From Pseudoalteromonas sp. A25 (lineage in GTDB: Bacteria > Pseudomonadota > Gammaproteobacteria > Enterobacterales > Alteromonadaceae), in NCBI RefSeq assembly GCF_009176705.1, contig NZ_AP021846.1, positions 590,001-654,000 on the forward strand: 64,000 nucleotides of DNA, read 5' to 3'. This document shows positions 26,560 through 36,037 of the stretch, piece by piece. The notes below the pieces were generated by a model. The model had not been told where the DNA came from. It searched no databases and saw only the letters and a list, made by a program, of their open reading frames with translations. The position numbers and the translations under genes were made by a program. Position 1 is the first letter of the stretch, and every line of letters starts with the position of its first letter.

Positions 26560-27084
26560 ATGCGCTATTTTGAGTTATTTAACATTCCAGTCGATTATAA
26601 TGTTGATCTTGCAAAGATAAATCAACAATACCTAGAGCTTCAACGTGTTGTGCATCCTGATCGCTTTGCTGGTAAAGGCGAGCGAGATAAATTGTTAGCA
26701 GTGCAAAAAACGGCAGAAATAAACGATGCTTTAGCGGTATTAAAGCACCCAGTAAAACGCGCTGAGTATATGCTTAGCGAACGCGGTGTTGATATACGTG
26801 CCGAGCAGCAGACACTGCAAGATCCGATGTTTTTGATGCAGCAAATGGAGATGCGTGAAGCGCTCGAAGAGTTGCCGCAAAGTGATGATGTAGAAGCGGC
26901 AATAGAACAGTTTGAGCAGCAGATTAAGGCCCTTGATGTGGAGTTTAGTCAGCAATTAGCACAGCAGTTAAGCAGCGACAGCGAGCAAGACTTGCAGCAG
27001 GCCGCCGATAACATTCGTAAACTCAAGTTTGTATACAAGTTGCGTGACGAATTAGCGCGTATCGAAGACAGTTTATTTGATTAA
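26560..27084 (+). CDS. hscB: Fe-S co-chaperone HscB
   Basis: A 174-residue J-protein that delivers IscU to HscA and stimulates its ATPase. The J domain (about 1-75) has the HPD motif in VVHPDRF; the C-terminal three-helix part (about 90-170, MQMEMREALEEL) binds IscU. Preceded by a hairpin after iscA and followed after 47 bases by hscA. Confidence 0.96.
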   Translation: MRYFELFNIPVDYNVDLAKINQQYLELQRVVHPDRFAGKGERDKLLAVQKTAEINDALAVLKHPVKRAEYMLSERGVDIRAEQQTLQDPMFLMQQMEMREALEELPQSDDVEAAIEQFEQQIKALDVEFSQQLAQQLSSDSEQDLQQAADNIRKLKFVYKLRDELARIEDSLFD

Positions 27085-27131
27085 TTTTCTCGACCCGTTT
27101 GTTATAACGAGTCTAACAGTGAAAGAGCATT

Positions 27132-28994
27132 ATGGCATTATTGCAAATTGCTGAGCCGGGGCAGAGCGCGGCACCACATGAACATAAATTAGCAATTGGT
27201 ATTGACCTTGGAACGACTAACTCTTTGGTAGCCACAGTACAAAGCGGTGAAGCAAAAACGCTTGCTGATTTTGATGGCTCAGTGATGTTGCCATCAGTGG
27301 TACGTTATCAAGCTGAAGGTGTCGTTGTGGGCAGTGCAGCTCAGCAAGCATCTGCTGAAGACCCAACCAATACTTTGATTTCGGTAAAACGTTTTTTGGG
27401 TAAAACTCAGTTAGAAATTGAGCAAAGTTACGGCCAATTACCTTATGAATTTGAGCAAACTGATAGTGGTCTAGCGGTTAATACTGTGGCTGGACCTGTT
27501 AGCCCCGTTCAAGCTTCTGCTGAAATTTTAAAAAGCTTGCGTGCTCGTGCTGAAGCTAGTTTTGCTGGTGAAGAGCTACAAGGTACGGTGATCACTGTGC
27601 CTGCGTATTTTGATGATGCGCAGCGACAAAGTACCAAAGATGCGGCGGAGCTTGCGGGTTTAAAAGTGCTGCGTTTACTTAACGAACCCACTGCTGCTGC
27701 GGTGGCTTACGGTTTAGACTCTGGCCAAGAAGGCGTGATAGCTGTATATGATTTAGGTGGTGGTACGTTTGATATTTCTATCTTACGTTTAAATCAAGGT
27801 GTATTTGAAGTACTAGCCACGGGGGGCGACTCAAGCCTTGGTGGGGATGATTTCGATTCAGCATTGGTTAGCCTATTTAAATTACAAACGGGTATCAATG
27901 ATTTAAATGCCAAAGAGCTACGTTTATTTATCAATAAAGCCAAAGCGTGTAAAGAAGCACTTAGTAGCTATGAAACCGTTAACGTTAAGCTTGAGTTGCG
28001 TGAACAAAGCCACACAGTGACAGTTACGCGTGCAGAATTTGCAGAGTTGGTGATGCCACTGGTTAAGAAAACACTAAGAGCATGTCGCCGTGCGGCAAAA
28101 GATGCTGGTGTCAGCAATGAAGAAATCTTACAAGTCGTGATGGTCGGTGGCTCAACCCGTATGCCGGTTATTCGTGAGCAAGTAGAAGGCTTTTTTGAAA
28201 AACAACCGCTTACTTCAATTGACCCAGATAGAGTTGTGGCGATTGGCGCGGCAATCCAAGCCGACATTCTCGTTGGTAACAAGCCTGATTCAGACATGTT
28301 GCTACTGGATGTACTACCATTGTCGCTAGGGTTAGAGACCATGGGGGGGTTAGTTGAGAAAATCATTCCTCGTAACACCACTATTCCAGTTGCTCGCGCG
28401 CAAGAGTTTACCACTTTTAAAGATGGCCAAACCGCGATGTCATTGCATGTGTTGCAAGGTGAGCGTGAGCTGGTAGATGACTGCCGTTCATTAGCGAAGT
28501 TTAGTCTTAAAGGTATTCCACCGATGGCGGCGGGCGCGGCGCATATTCGCGTAACTTTTAAAGTGGATGCCGATGGTTTACTGAGCGTGTCAGCGATGGA
28601 AAAATCAACCGGTGTACAGGCTGAAATACAGGTGAAACCTTCATTTGGTTTATCTGACGACCAAGTGGCACAAATGCTAAAAGAGTCAATGAGTAATGCC
28701 AAAGAAGATATGCAAGCGCGTATGCTTAAAGAACAGCAAGTTGAAGCACTGCGAGTGTTAGAGGCACTAGAAGCGTCGCTAGCGACAGATAGTGCGTTGC
28801 TTAATGAGCAGGAGCTTGCACACCTACGCGAGCAAATGACCTTGCTTGCGCAAGCGCGTGAGCAGGCACAATCGCCAGATGAAATCAAAAATGCGATTGA
28901 AAAAGTAGACGCGGCGAGCAGTGAGTTTGCATCGCGCCGTATGGATGTATCAATTAAACAAGCACTGCAAGGGCAGTCAGTAGACGAGGTTTAA
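27132..28994 (+). CDS. hscA: Fe-S chaperone HscA (Hsp70 type)
   Basis: A 620-residue specialised Hsp70 that releases the cluster from IscU. The ATPase domain (about 20-385) shows [28 protein letters not shown] and [13 protein letters not shown]; the substrate domain (about 390-510) and helical lid follow. The start [25 protein letters not shown] is the HscA-specific extension, which distinguishes it from DnaK. It lies between hscB and fdx. Confidence 0.97.
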   Translation: MALLQIAEPGQSAAPHEHKLAIGIDLGTTNSLVATVQSGEAKTLADFDGSVMLPSVVRYQAEGVVVGSAAQQASAEDPTNTLISVKRFLGKTQLEIEQSYGQLPYEFEQTDSGLAVNTVAGPVSPVQASAEILKSLRARAEASFAGEELQGTVITVPAYFDDAQRQSTKDAAELAGLKVLRLLNEPTAAAVAYGLDSGQEGVIAVYDLGGGTFDISILRLNQGVFEVLATGGDSSLGGDDFDSALVSLFKLQTGINDLNAKELRLFINKAKACKEALSSYETVNVKLELREQSHTVTVTRAEFAELVMPLVKKTLRACRRAAKDAGVSNEEILQVVMVGGSTRMPVIREQVEGFFEKQPLTSIDPDRVVAIGAAIQADILVGNKPDSDMLLLDVLPLSLGLETMGGLVEKIIPRNTTIPVARAQEFTTFKDGQTAMSLHVLQGERELVDDCRSLAKFSLKGIPPMAAGAAHIRVTFKVDADGLLSVSAMEKSTGVQAEIQVKPSFGLSDDQVAQMLKESMSNAKEDMQARMLKEQQVEALRVLEALEASLATDSALLNEQELAHLREQMTLLAQAREQAQSPDEIKNAIEKVDAASSEFASRRMDVSIKQALQGQSVDEV

Positions 28995-28995
28995 C

Positions 28996-29334
28996 ATGCC
29001 ACAGATCATCTTTTTACCCCATGAAGAGCTTTGTCCTGAAGGCGCAGCCATTGAAGCACCAAAAGGACAAACGGTACTAGACGCAGCGCTTAAAAATGGT
29101 ATTAGCATTCCACATGCCTGTGAAAAGTCATGTGCTTGTACAACGTGCCATGTAATTGTACGCGAAGGCTTTGACTCATTAGATGAAAGCGATGAGCTAG
29201 AAGACGACATGCTAGATAAAGCATGGGGCTTAGAAGCTGAATCGCGTCTAGGTTGCCAAGCGGTGATTGCTGATGAAGATTTAGTAGTTGAAATTCCGAA
29301 GTACAATTTAAATATCGTTAACGAAGAGCATTAA
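28996..29334 (+). CDS. fdx: Isc-system 2Fe-2S ferredoxin
   Basis: A 112-residue adrenodoxin-type ferredoxin that donates electrons during cluster assembly. Ligands are in HACEKSCACTTCHVIV (C-x5-C-x2-C) with the last Cys in RLGCQAV. It starts one base after the hscA stop, so the two are translationally coupled. The operon ends here with a strong terminator; iscX, often next, is not seen. Confidence 0.96.
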   Translation: MPQIIFLPHEELCPEGAAIEAPKGQTVLDAALKNGISIPHACEKSCACTTCHVIVREGFDSLDESDELEDDMLDKAWGLEAESRLGCQAVIADEDLVVEIPKYNLNIVNEEH

Positions 29335-29357
29335 TCGTTACACGAGTTAAAGTATTT

Positions 29358-29388
29358 AAAAAGCCACAGCAAAGCGCTGTGGCTTTTT
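29358..29388 (+). terminator. isc operon terminator
   Basis: AAAAAGCCACAGC (29358-29370) pairs perfectly with 29376-29388 (GCTGTGGCTTTTT), loop of five bases, ending in a T-run 24 bases after the fdx stop. Confidence 0.92.
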
Positions 29389-29546
29389 AGTATGTTTTTA
29401 TCGTGATGCTCTAGTTTGGGGGGGGGCTATCGAATGCAGCAAACAATGTGTTTAGAAAGTTGCTAGCAACCTATTGGAGCTGCATCGACTCGATTTGTCC
29501 TATCACCAGTTTAAGATTAGTATTAGGTTACTAGATATAATATAAG

Positions 29547-29569
29547 CCGTAGTGATTGCTACGGTTTTT
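29547..29569 (+). terminator. Hairpin with T-run just before gabD
   Basis: CCGTAG (29547-29552) and CTACGG (29559-29564) form a stem followed by TTTTTG, 21 bases before the chosen gabD start. A TATAAT at 29536-29541 lies immediately upstream. It is either a terminator for upstream readthrough or a 5' leader hairpin of the gabD mRNA. Confidence 0.6.
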
Positions 29570-29589
29570 GTGTTTTTATGAGGTATAGC

Positions 29590-31023
29590 ATGGTTTTATT
29601 TATGCAGTTGAAACACTCATTGATTGCGGGTGAGTGGTATCAAGGCGCACAGCATTTTGCAGTGATTAATCCGGCAAACGCTCATGTTTTAGAAGAAGTG
29701 TCAGAAGTAGATGAAGAGGGTGTCAACCAATCTCTTAGCGCGGCAAAAGATGCATTCGTGCAATTAAAAAACACCAGTGCAGCACAGCGAAGCCAGATAC
29801 TGTATCGTTGGTATGAGTTAGTTATCAAAGAAAAAGAATCCTTAGCAAAGCTTCTTACTCAAGAGCAAGGCAAACCATTAAAAGAAGCACTTGGAGAAGT
29901 AGAGTACGCAGCTGGGTTTATTTTGTGGTTTGCTGAGCAAGCAAAACGAAATTATGGTGAAATTATCCCTGCAAATGATGATGAACACCAATTACGTACA
30001 ATTAAACAAGGTGTGGGCGTGGTGCTTGGCATTACCCCGTGGAACTTTCCGCTGGCAATGATCACCCGCAAAGTAGCACCAGCCTATGCAGCAGGATGCA
30101 GCTTTTTATTAAAGCCCTCAGAGCAAACACCTTTGAGTGCGCTTGCTTTAGCTAAATTAGCTTTAATGGCTGGTATGCAAAAAGGGGTGTTTCAAGTTTT
30201 GCTGACCTCTGATTCTGCTGGGCTCATAAAGCCTTTGTGTGAAAACCCCGATATTCGCAAACTGACTTTTACAGGCTCAACAAAGGTTGGAGCTACCTTA
30301 CTTTCCCAGTGTGCAGGCACAATTAAACGCACATCGATGGAACTTGGTGGTAATGCGCCGTTTATTATTTTTGAATCAGCCAATATAGACCATGCAATTA
30401 CTGGTTTAATGGCGGCTAAATTTAGAAATGCAGGGCAAACATGTGTTGCCGCCAACCGTATTTTAATTCAACAGAATATTGAACAAACAGTGTTAGATGG
30501 CTTGCAAAAACAAGTAGCGCAACTCGTTGTTGGGGATGGTTTAGCTGAGGACGTAGATATAGGTCCATTGATCACGGTAGAGGCAAAGCAAAAAGCACAA
30601 AAACTTGTTGACGACGCAATAGCCCAAGGCGCGCAAGTTGTATATGAAGGTAAAAAGCTTGATGGTCATTTTATGGCACCTGTAATTTTAAAAGGTGTCA
30701 CAGCTGATATGAAAATAGCTCAACAAGAAGTATTTGCGCCAGTCGTTAGTGTGATGTCTTTCTCGGATGAAACTCAAGCTTTGAGCATTGCTAATGGCGT
30801 AAATGAGGGGCTTGCAGCATATTTTTACTCTCAGGATGTTTCACAGATACATCGGGTTTCTAGCGCTCTCGAATATGGAATGGTCGGTATTAATGAAGGG
30901 ATGGTTTCTAATCCCGTGGCACCTTTTGGTGGCGTAAAGCGCTCAGGGTTAGGTCGAGAAGGGGCGCACCAAGGCTTAGATGAGTACCTTGAGATTAAAT
31001 ACCTATGCCAAAAGTTTGATTGA
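29590..31023 (+). CDS. gabD: Succinate-semialdehyde dehydrogenase family enzyme
   Basis: A 477-residue NAD(P)+-dependent aldehyde dehydrogenase. Marks include GITPWNFPLAMITRKVAPAY, FTGSTKVGATL, the general base in MELGGNAPFI and the catalytic Cys in FRNAGQTCVAANR. Best match by motif is the succinate-semialdehyde dehydrogenase group (final step of GABA degradation), although no aminotransferase gene adjoins it. I place the start at ATG 29590, with GAGGT at 29579-29583 as ribosome site; ATG at 29578 and 29602 are alternatives. Cytoplasmic. It begins the region that separates fdx from ndk. Confidence 0.85.
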   Translation: MVLFMQLKHSLIAGEWYQGAQHFAVINPANAHVLEEVSEVDEEGVNQSLSAAKDAFVQLKNTSAAQRSQILYRWYELVIKEKESLAKLLTQEQGKPLKEALGEVEYAAGFILWFAEQAKRNYGEIIPANDDEHQLRTIKQGVGVVLGITPWNFPLAMITRKVAPAYAAGCSFLLKPSEQTPLSALALAKLALMAGMQKGVFQVLLTSDSAGLIKPLCENPDIRKLTFTGSTKVGATLLSQCAGTIKRTSMELGGNAPFIIFESANIDHAITGLMAAKFRNAGQTCVAANRILIQQNIEQTVLDGLQKQVAQLVVGDGLAEDVDIGPLITVEAKQKAQKLVDDAIAQGAQVVYEGKKLDGHFMAPVILKGVTADMKIAQQEVFAPVVSVMSFSDETQALSIANGVNEGLAAYFYSQDVSQIHRVSSALEYGMVGINEGMVSNPVAPFGGVKRSGLGREGAHQGLDEYLEIKYLCQKFD

Positions 31024-31116
31024 AGCAATTTTTGCAATGACTTTTCATTAGTTGTAAAGAGCGATACACTTTCTCGTCTGATTACGTTTTTATCTTTATT
31101 GCAAGGAGCAAGGTAG

Positions 31117-31995
31117 TTGCAACAACGAGTAGATGCGCCCACCTTAATCGTGTTGGCAGGTGGCTTAGGAAGCCGCTTTGGTGGTAGCAAGCAAATCACG
31201 CCGTTACCCATACTTAACCGCACCATTATGGAACTCAGTATCGAGGATGCTTATGCCGCGGGAGTGCGGCGTGCAGTATTGATTATTAATGCGCATATAC
31301 GGCACCGTTTGGAGCAACAGATATTACCGCGCTTACCAAGTGATTTAGAGATCCTATTGGTTGAACAGCATGTGAGCGCTGTGCCTGAGCAATTTATGGA
31401 ATATGCGAAGCATCGTCAGAAACCTTGGGGAACAGGGCATGCTTTATTGACGGCTAAACCTTACATAGTTGGACCCGCTATCGTTATCACTGCAGATGAC
31501 TACTATGGCAAGCAAGCGTATATTCAAATGGTGCAGCACTTTGATAGAGCCCCGCAACATATGGCGATGGTTGCATACCCCTTAAAACATACACTTTCTT
31601 CGTTGGGAGGAGTGAACCGAGGAATATGCCAATTAGAGGGAGATAAGCTCGTAGCAGTTAAAGAGTGTGAGAGTATTCAACAAACCGAACGTGGGATCAC
31701 AGGTCTGATAGACAATCAAGAACAAGCAATCCCCTCTGATACTTTAGCTTCCATGACATTTTGGGGGATCACTGAGGCGCTTTTTGTGGCGCTAGAGGTT
31801 GGGTTTCATGAGTTTCTAAGAAATTATGACAGCGATGTCAAAAAAGAGTATTATTTACCGACTTGTATAGAACAATGTATCGTATCAAAACAGATGGATT
31901 TGACTGTCTATTCAGCCGAAGATCATTGGTATGGCGTTACGTTTAAAGAAGAATTAGCAGCGGTGGCAGGAAAAATAAATGAACAACGCTCATAA
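31117..31995 (+). CDS. Sugar-1-phosphate nucleotidyltransferase-like protein
   Basis: A 292-residue Rossmann-like NTP transferase. The start LIVLAGGLGSRFGGSKQITP is the nucleotide-binding loop, and ITADDYYGKQAY is the metal-binding region. Such enzymes join a sugar-1-phosphate to UTP, GTP or similar. It starts at TTG 31117 behind AAGGAG. The next gene, a likely sugar 1-kinase, overlaps it by 17 bases. Together they make a kinase/pyrophosphorylase salvage pair, probably producing a UDP- or GDP-amino sugar; the exact sugar is inferred only from the GH109-like neighbour. Confidence 0.8.
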   Translation: MQQRVDAPTLIVLAGGLGSRFGGSKQITPLPILNRTIMELSIEDAYAAGVRRAVLIINAHIRHRLEQQILPRLPSDLEILLVEQHVSAVPEQFMEYAKHRQKPWGTGHALLTAKPYIVGPAIVITADDYYGKQAYIQMVQHFDRAPQHMAMVAYPLKHTLSSLGGVNRGICQLEGDKLVAVKECESIQQTERGITGLIDNQEQAIPSDTLASMTFWGITEALFVALEVGFHEFLRNYDSDVKKEYYLPTCIEQCIVSKQMDLTVYSAEDHWYGVTFKEELAAVAGKINEQRS

Positions 31996-33118
31996 TGAGA
32001 GTGACGCTCTCAAAAGTTGCATGCCATTAGTCAATGAGGTTAGCATGGAAAACAGTGCAGTAGCGGCACAATTATCGCAACAATTTGGGTTGGATGGTGA
32101 ACAATCTGTTATGAACCCGATTGGTAATGGCCACATCAACACAACAATGTTGCTTAAAGATGGCGAGCAAGCCGTTGTAGTACAAAAATTGAATACAGAT
32201 GTATTTCCAAAACCTGAACACTTGGTAGAAAATGCGCGAGCCATTGAACAACACTTAGCTGAAAAAGCAAATAATGGTGAGTACACTTTAAATATAATTA
32301 AGCATTTGCCAACAGTAGAAAATGATTATTTAGTTAATCTTGAAGGTGGAGTTTGGCGCGCGCTAGAATTTATTGGCGGCAGTTATAGTGAGGACGTTGT
32401 TGACTCTGTTGACAAAGCACAAACGGCGGCCAATGCATTTGGGTTGTTTGCTAAAGCTCTTGACGATTTTGAAGCAAAGCAATTACATCATGTGATCCCT
32501 GATTTTCATAATCTTGCCAAGCGTATAGAAGCATTTGAACAAGTGCTGGCTGAGGATCCTCATGGCAGGGCATCTGAGTGTGCACAAGTGATAGCATTTT
32601 GCCAATCTCAATTTTCGCTTGCAGACGAATTGCATAACACATGTAAGGAAATCCCGCTAAGGCCGTGTCATAACGATACTAAAATCAATAACATGCTGTT
32701 TTGTAGTAAGACCAACCAAAGCAAGGCGGTGATTGATATGGACACTTGTATGCCAGGTTATTGGTTATTCGACTTTGGCGACATGGTACGCACTTTTTGC
32801 TCTCCCGAAGCAGAAGATTCGCTCAATTTAGACAATGTGATTGTGCGAGAAAATATCTTCTGTGCCATTGTAAAAGGATATGTAGAACCTTTGGCTGAAA
32901 TTCTCACCGAACAGGAAAAACAAAGCTTTCTATTAGGCGCTAAAGTGATGCCATTTATGATTGGTTTACGCTTTTTGACCGACTACTTAGATGGTGATAA
33001 CTACTTTGCAACTCATCGAGCACAACACAATCTGCAGCGTGCACGTAATCAATTCAAATTATACCAAGACGTTTTGGCGAAAGAAGAAAGCCTTAAAAAT
33101 ATTCTGGCTCGCTATTAA
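31979..33118 (+). CDS. Anomeric sugar kinase of the phosphotransferase (APH) family, NahK-like
   Basis: A 379-residue kinase of the aminoglycoside-phosphotransferase fold. The N-terminal lobe has GNGHINTTMLL and VVQKLNTDVFPKP; the catalytic loop is RPCHNDTKINNMLF and the metal-binding segment VIDMDTCMPGYWLFDFGDMVR. This HNDTK..NN / DxDT.MPG pattern is that of N-acetylhexosamine 1-kinases, which phosphorylate GlcNAc or GalNAc at C1. The ATG at 31979 overlaps the previous gene by 17 bases and has AGGA upstream; internal starts at 32021 and 32045 are possible. Followed by a hairpin and the GH109-like gene. Confidence 0.8.
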   Translation: MNNAHNESDALKSCMPLVNEVSMENSAVAAQLSQQFGLDGEQSVMNPIGNGHINTTMLLKDGEQAVVVQKLNTDVFPKPEHLVENARAIEQHLAEKANNGEYTLNIIKHLPTVENDYLVNLEGGVWRALEFIGGSYSEDVVDSVDKAQTAANAFGLFAKALDDFEAKQLHHVIPDFHNLAKRIEAFEQVLAEDPHGRASECAQVIAFCQSQFSLADELHNTCKEIPLRPCHNDTKINNMLFCSKTNQSKAVIDMDTCMPGYWLFDFGDMVRTFCSPEAEDSLNLDNVIVRENIFCAIVKGYVEPLAEILTEQEKQSFLLGAKVMPFMIGLRFLTDYLDGDNYFATHRAQHNLQRARNQFKLYQDVLAKEESLKNILARY

Positions 33119-33124
33119 CAACCA

Positions 33125-33149
33125 CCCAAGGTGCTGTAAGTACCTTGGG
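33125..33149 (+). terminator. Hairpin after the sugar kinase
   Basis: CCCAAGGT (33125-33132) pairs with ACCTTGGG (33142-33149). It lies 6 bases after the stop and has no clean T-run, so termination may be partial. Confidence 0.5.
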
Positions 33150-33239
33150 CATGCTTTGCTGACTTAATCGCATTCATTTTGCATTGTGACTCAGATCGGG
33201 TAGCTTGCTAAATGAAGTATCTTTTAAGGAATAATCACA

Positions 33240-34619
33240 ATGACAAAAATGAATCGCCGTGCCTTTTTAAAGGCTGCGGGTAGTGCTGTTGGTGCTGCGG
33301 CGTTGACTAGCACATTATCTGGTTGCGCGCAGAGCGCATCAAGTATACCCACAACACGACAAGGTCGCTCTGTAATGGGGCTAGTAAGCGAGAAGCTAGA
33401 TATTGTTCGTGTGGCGTTTATTGGCGTAGGCCAGCGCGGTTTTGGTCATGTAAAGCGAATGAGCCAGATCGAAGGAACGCGCATTGTTGCAATTTGCGAT
33501 ACTCATGGCGAGGTACTTAACCGTTCGGTCGACTACTTGGTAGAGCAAGGAGCACCAAAACCAAAGGTATATACAGGAGCTGATCTTGCGTATCTGGATA
33601 TGCTGGCGAGTGATGATATTGATATAGTCATAATTTCTACACCATGGAAATGGCATGCTCCAATGGCGATAGACACCATGAACAGTGGTAAGCACGCGTT
33701 TGTTGAAGTGCCTTTAGCACTGACAGTGGAAGAAATGTGGGACATCGTTAACACCGCCGAGCGCACGCAACGTCATTGCATGATGATGGAAAATGTGAAC
33801 TATGGGCGTGATGAATTAATGGTACTCAATATGGTTCGACAAGGGCTATTTGGAGAGTTACTTCACGGTGAAGCCGCATATATTCATGAACTGCGTTGGC
33901 AAATGAAAGAGGTTGAGCACAAAACCGGCTCTTGGCGCACTGACTGGCATACCAAACGTAACGGTAATTTGTACCCAACGCATGGTTTAGGTCCCGTGTC
34001 TCAATATATGAATATTAACAGAGGGGATCGTTTTGATTATCTAACGTCTATGAGCTCTCCAGCTTTAGGTCGTGCAGCTTATGCACAGCGTGAATTCTCG
34101 CCTGAACATCAGCGTAACCAAGCAAAGTATATCGCGGGCGATATGAACACCACGATGATTAAAACAGTACAAGGCAGAAGCATCGTTGTTCAACACGATA
34201 CGACGACGCCTAGACCGTATTCACGACATAATTTAATTCAGGGCACTAATGGCATATTCGCAGGCTTTCCAAATCGTATTGCATTAGAACATGGTGGGGA
34301 CAAGAGTTTCCATGATTGGGATTATGATATGCAGCGCTGGTATAACGAGTATGATCACCCGCTTTGGCTGAGAATGGGCGAAGAAGCTCAGCGTAACGGC
34401 GGACATGGCGGCATGGACTTTTTAATGTTTTGGCGCATGATTTACTGCTTACGCAATGGTGAGCCGCTGGATCAAGATGTGTATGATGGTGCCGCATGGT
34501 CGGTGATATCGCCACTATCAGCACAATCTGTAATGAATCGAAGTGTATCTGTTGATATACCTGACTTTACCAGAGGTGCTTGGCAGCAAGGTAAGCCACT
34601 AGGTATTGTAGGCGTATAA
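33240..34619 (+). CDS. Tat-exported GH109-like alpha-N-acetylgalactosaminidase
   Basis: A 459-residue Gfo/Idh/MocA-fold protein. It has a twin-arginine signal ([15 protein letters not shown]) followed by LSGC, so it is probably a Tat-exported lipoprotein carrying its NAD+ cofactor. The Rossmann part (about 55-175) shows [17 protein letters not shown]. The later motifs ([50 protein letters not shown]) are typical of glycoside hydrolase family 109, which cleaves terminal alpha-GalNAc by an NAD+-dependent redox mechanism. The neighbouring sugar kinase and nucleotidyltransferase genes suggest the freed sugar is salvaged. Other Gfo/Idh activities cannot be excluded. Confidence 0.82.
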   Translation: MTKMNRRAFLKAAGSAVGAAALTSTLSGCAQSASSIPTTRQGRSVMGLVSEKLDIVRVAFIGVGQRGFGHVKRMSQIEGTRIVAICDTHGEVLNRSVDYLVEQGAPKPKVYTGADLAYLDMLASDDIDIVIISTPWKWHAPMAIDTMNSGKHAFVEVPLALTVEEMWDIVNTAERTQRHCMMMENVNYGRDELMVLNMVRQGLFGELLHGEAAYIHELRWQMKEVEHKTGSWRTDWHTKRNGNLYPTHGLGPVSQYMNINRGDRFDYLTSMSSPALGRAAYAQREFSPEHQRNQAKYIAGDMNTTMIKTVQGRSIVVQHDTTTPRPYSRHNLIQGTNGIFAGFPNRIALEHGGDKSFHDWDYDMQRWYNEYDHPLWLRMGEEAQRNGGHGGMDFLMFWRMIYCLRNGEPLDQDVYDGAAWSVISPLSAQSVMNRSVSVDIPDFTRGAWQQGKPLGIVGV

Positions 34620-34643
34620 ATTTAATAGGTTGTTAGATAAGTT

Positions 34644-35162
34644 ATGATTAGAAAGTCACTGTGTTTTATCGTATTCGTTTGTGGATTATGTGCTTGCCAA
34701 TCCATGCCGAGTGAAGTCGCACTAGAGCATACTGTTGCTGATTATATAGAGGTATATCAAGAGCGTAAGAACTTTGAGCGGCTGCTATCTTTTTATGCCC
34801 CGAGTGCTCAGCTTGAGGATATGATTTATGGCCATTTTGCCACTGACCGTAATGCAATAGCAAAGTTTTACGATTGGCCAAACAGTAAGTTAACAGTGCT
34901 TGAGGGCAAGCCTTTGTTTACTGTGGAGCAAAAGGTCGTTGATCCGTTACAAAACATCGCGTTTTTTTCTGGGGTATTTCATCGCTTTTCGTATTTTGGT
35001 GAAGAGCTTGGACCTTGGCGATTTTTAATTAAATTGCAGTTTGATAAGCAAGGTAAAATTATTCATCAACAAGACTGGATAAATTACACACCTCGTTCCT
35101 TAATTACAGAAGGCAAGAATCTGAATACGCCTTTTTTGGTTGACGATAAAAAGGGAAAATAA
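34644..35162 (+). CDS. SnoaL/NTF2-like lipoprotein
   Basis: A 172-residue protein with a lipoprotein signal peptide (MIRKSLCFIVFVCGLCAC; lipobox LCAC) and a body resembling the cone-shaped SnoaL/NTF2 fold (YIEVYQERKNFERLLSFYAP, then FSGVFHRFSYFGE). Such domains can be enzymes or binding modules; no catalytic residues are assignable. It is 24 bases after the GH109-like gene and its stop abuts the start of the thiamine-binding gene, so it bridges the two functional groups in one transcript. Confidence 0.65.
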   Translation: MIRKSLCFIVFVCGLCACQSMPSEVALEHTVADYIEVYQERKNFERLLSFYAPSAQLEDMIYGHFATDRNAIAKFYDWPNSKLTVLEGKPLFTVEQKVVDPLQNIAFFSGVFHRFSYFGEELGPWRFLIKLQFDKQGKIIHQQDWINYTPRSLITEGKNLNTPFLVDDKKGK

Positions 35163-35411
35163 ATGAAAATATCAGTAGAGATCAGTAAGTATCCATTACA
35201 CCAAGAGTACATTCCTTTTATTAAAGACTTTATTGAGCGACTAAACCAACACCCAGAACTCAAGGTGATGACAAATAGTATGTCTACCCAAGTGTTTGGC
35301 GACTACGACGTGGTAATGAGCGTGTTGCAAAAAAATATGAAAGCGTCTTTTGAAGCTTATGGAAAAATAGTGTTTGTTTGTAAGTTTATTAGTGGCGACT
35401 TATCAGTTTGA
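35163..35411 (+). CDS. Thiamine-binding protein, MTH1187/YkoF-like
   Basis: An 82-residue ferredoxin-like-fold protein. MKISVEISKYPL at the start and NSMSTQVFGDYDVVMSVLQ in the middle match the thiamine-binding (MTH1187/YkoF-type) family. It begins immediately after the previous stop (TAA-ATG) and overlaps the transporter gene by one base (TGATG), a tightly coupled operon. It may bind HMP or thiamine in the cytoplasm. Confidence 0.78.
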   Translation: MKISVEISKYPLHQEYIPFIKDFIERLNQHPELKVMTNSMSTQVFGDYDVVMSVLQKNMKASFEAYGKIVFVCKFISGDLSV

Positions 35412-36037
35412 TGACACATTCTATAGAGGGTATTTTTAGTTCACTGATCGCATCTGTGTATTGGGAGTATATGGCTGCATTGTCAGGTCTAATTTATGTG
35501 GTACTTGCCGTACTTGAACGTCGAAGCTGCTGGTATGCGGGGTTTGTCAGTACAGGTATGTATGCCGCTATGTATTGGTATGACGATGTACTCGTAGAGT
35601 CAATATTGAATATTTACTATATGCTTATGGCTGTGATTGGTTGGTGGGTGTGGCGTCAAGGCACAAAAAACTCACCGCTGCCCATCGTCTCTTGGTCTTG
35701 GCAAAAACATATGTGCATTATAGCTTTGACCTCTATATCAGCGCTAATGTTAGGGGCTTTATCACACGCGCTCTATGATTATATAACACTGAGTTATTTT
35801 GATAGCTTTACTTTGTGTTTTGCTGTTGTTGTAACTTACTTAGTTGTTAAAAAGGTACTTGAAAACTGGTTGTATTGGGTTGTGATCAACATGGCACCTA
35901 TGTATGTGTACTTTATGAATGGATACTATCCAACGCTGGCGCTGGCGTTATTATTTACCCTCATTTCTTGTATTGGTTATAAATGCTGGTACGAGAGCTA
36001 TGAGTTAAAACAAGGAAAAGCACTTGCTCAGCTCTAA
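35411..36037 (+). CDS. PnuC-family vitamin transporter, probably thiamine (PnuT)
   Basis: A 208-residue inner membrane protein of about seven helices, of the PnuC family: facilitators that take up a vitamin and rely on a kinase to trap it. WEYMAALSGLIYVVLAV and NIYYMLMAVIGWWVWR are the family core. The flanking thiamine-binding protein and kinase favour thiamine over nicotinamide riboside. ATG at 35411 overlaps the previous stop. Confidence 0.85.
   Translation: MTHSIEGIFSSLIASVYWEYMAALSGLIYVVLAVLERRSCWYAGFVSTGMYAAMYWYDDVLVESILNIYYMLMAVIGWWVWRQGTKNSPLPIVSWSWQKHMCIIALTSISALMLGALSHALYDYITLSYFDSFTLCFAVVVTYLVVKKVLENWLYWVVINMAPMYVYFMNGYYPTLALALLFTLISCIGYKCWYESYELKQGKALAQL

Noticed and set aside
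27968..28888. Open frame of 306 codons on the minus strand opposite hscA
   Set aside because: It lies wholly inside hscA, is very rich in Ser and Cys as expected from the antisense of a helical protein, and has no ribosome site.
33119..35162. TPP riboswitch upstream of the thiamine genes
   Set aside because: No CTGAGA plus ACCTGATC-type pair was found by eye in the gaps before 33240, 34644 or 35163.
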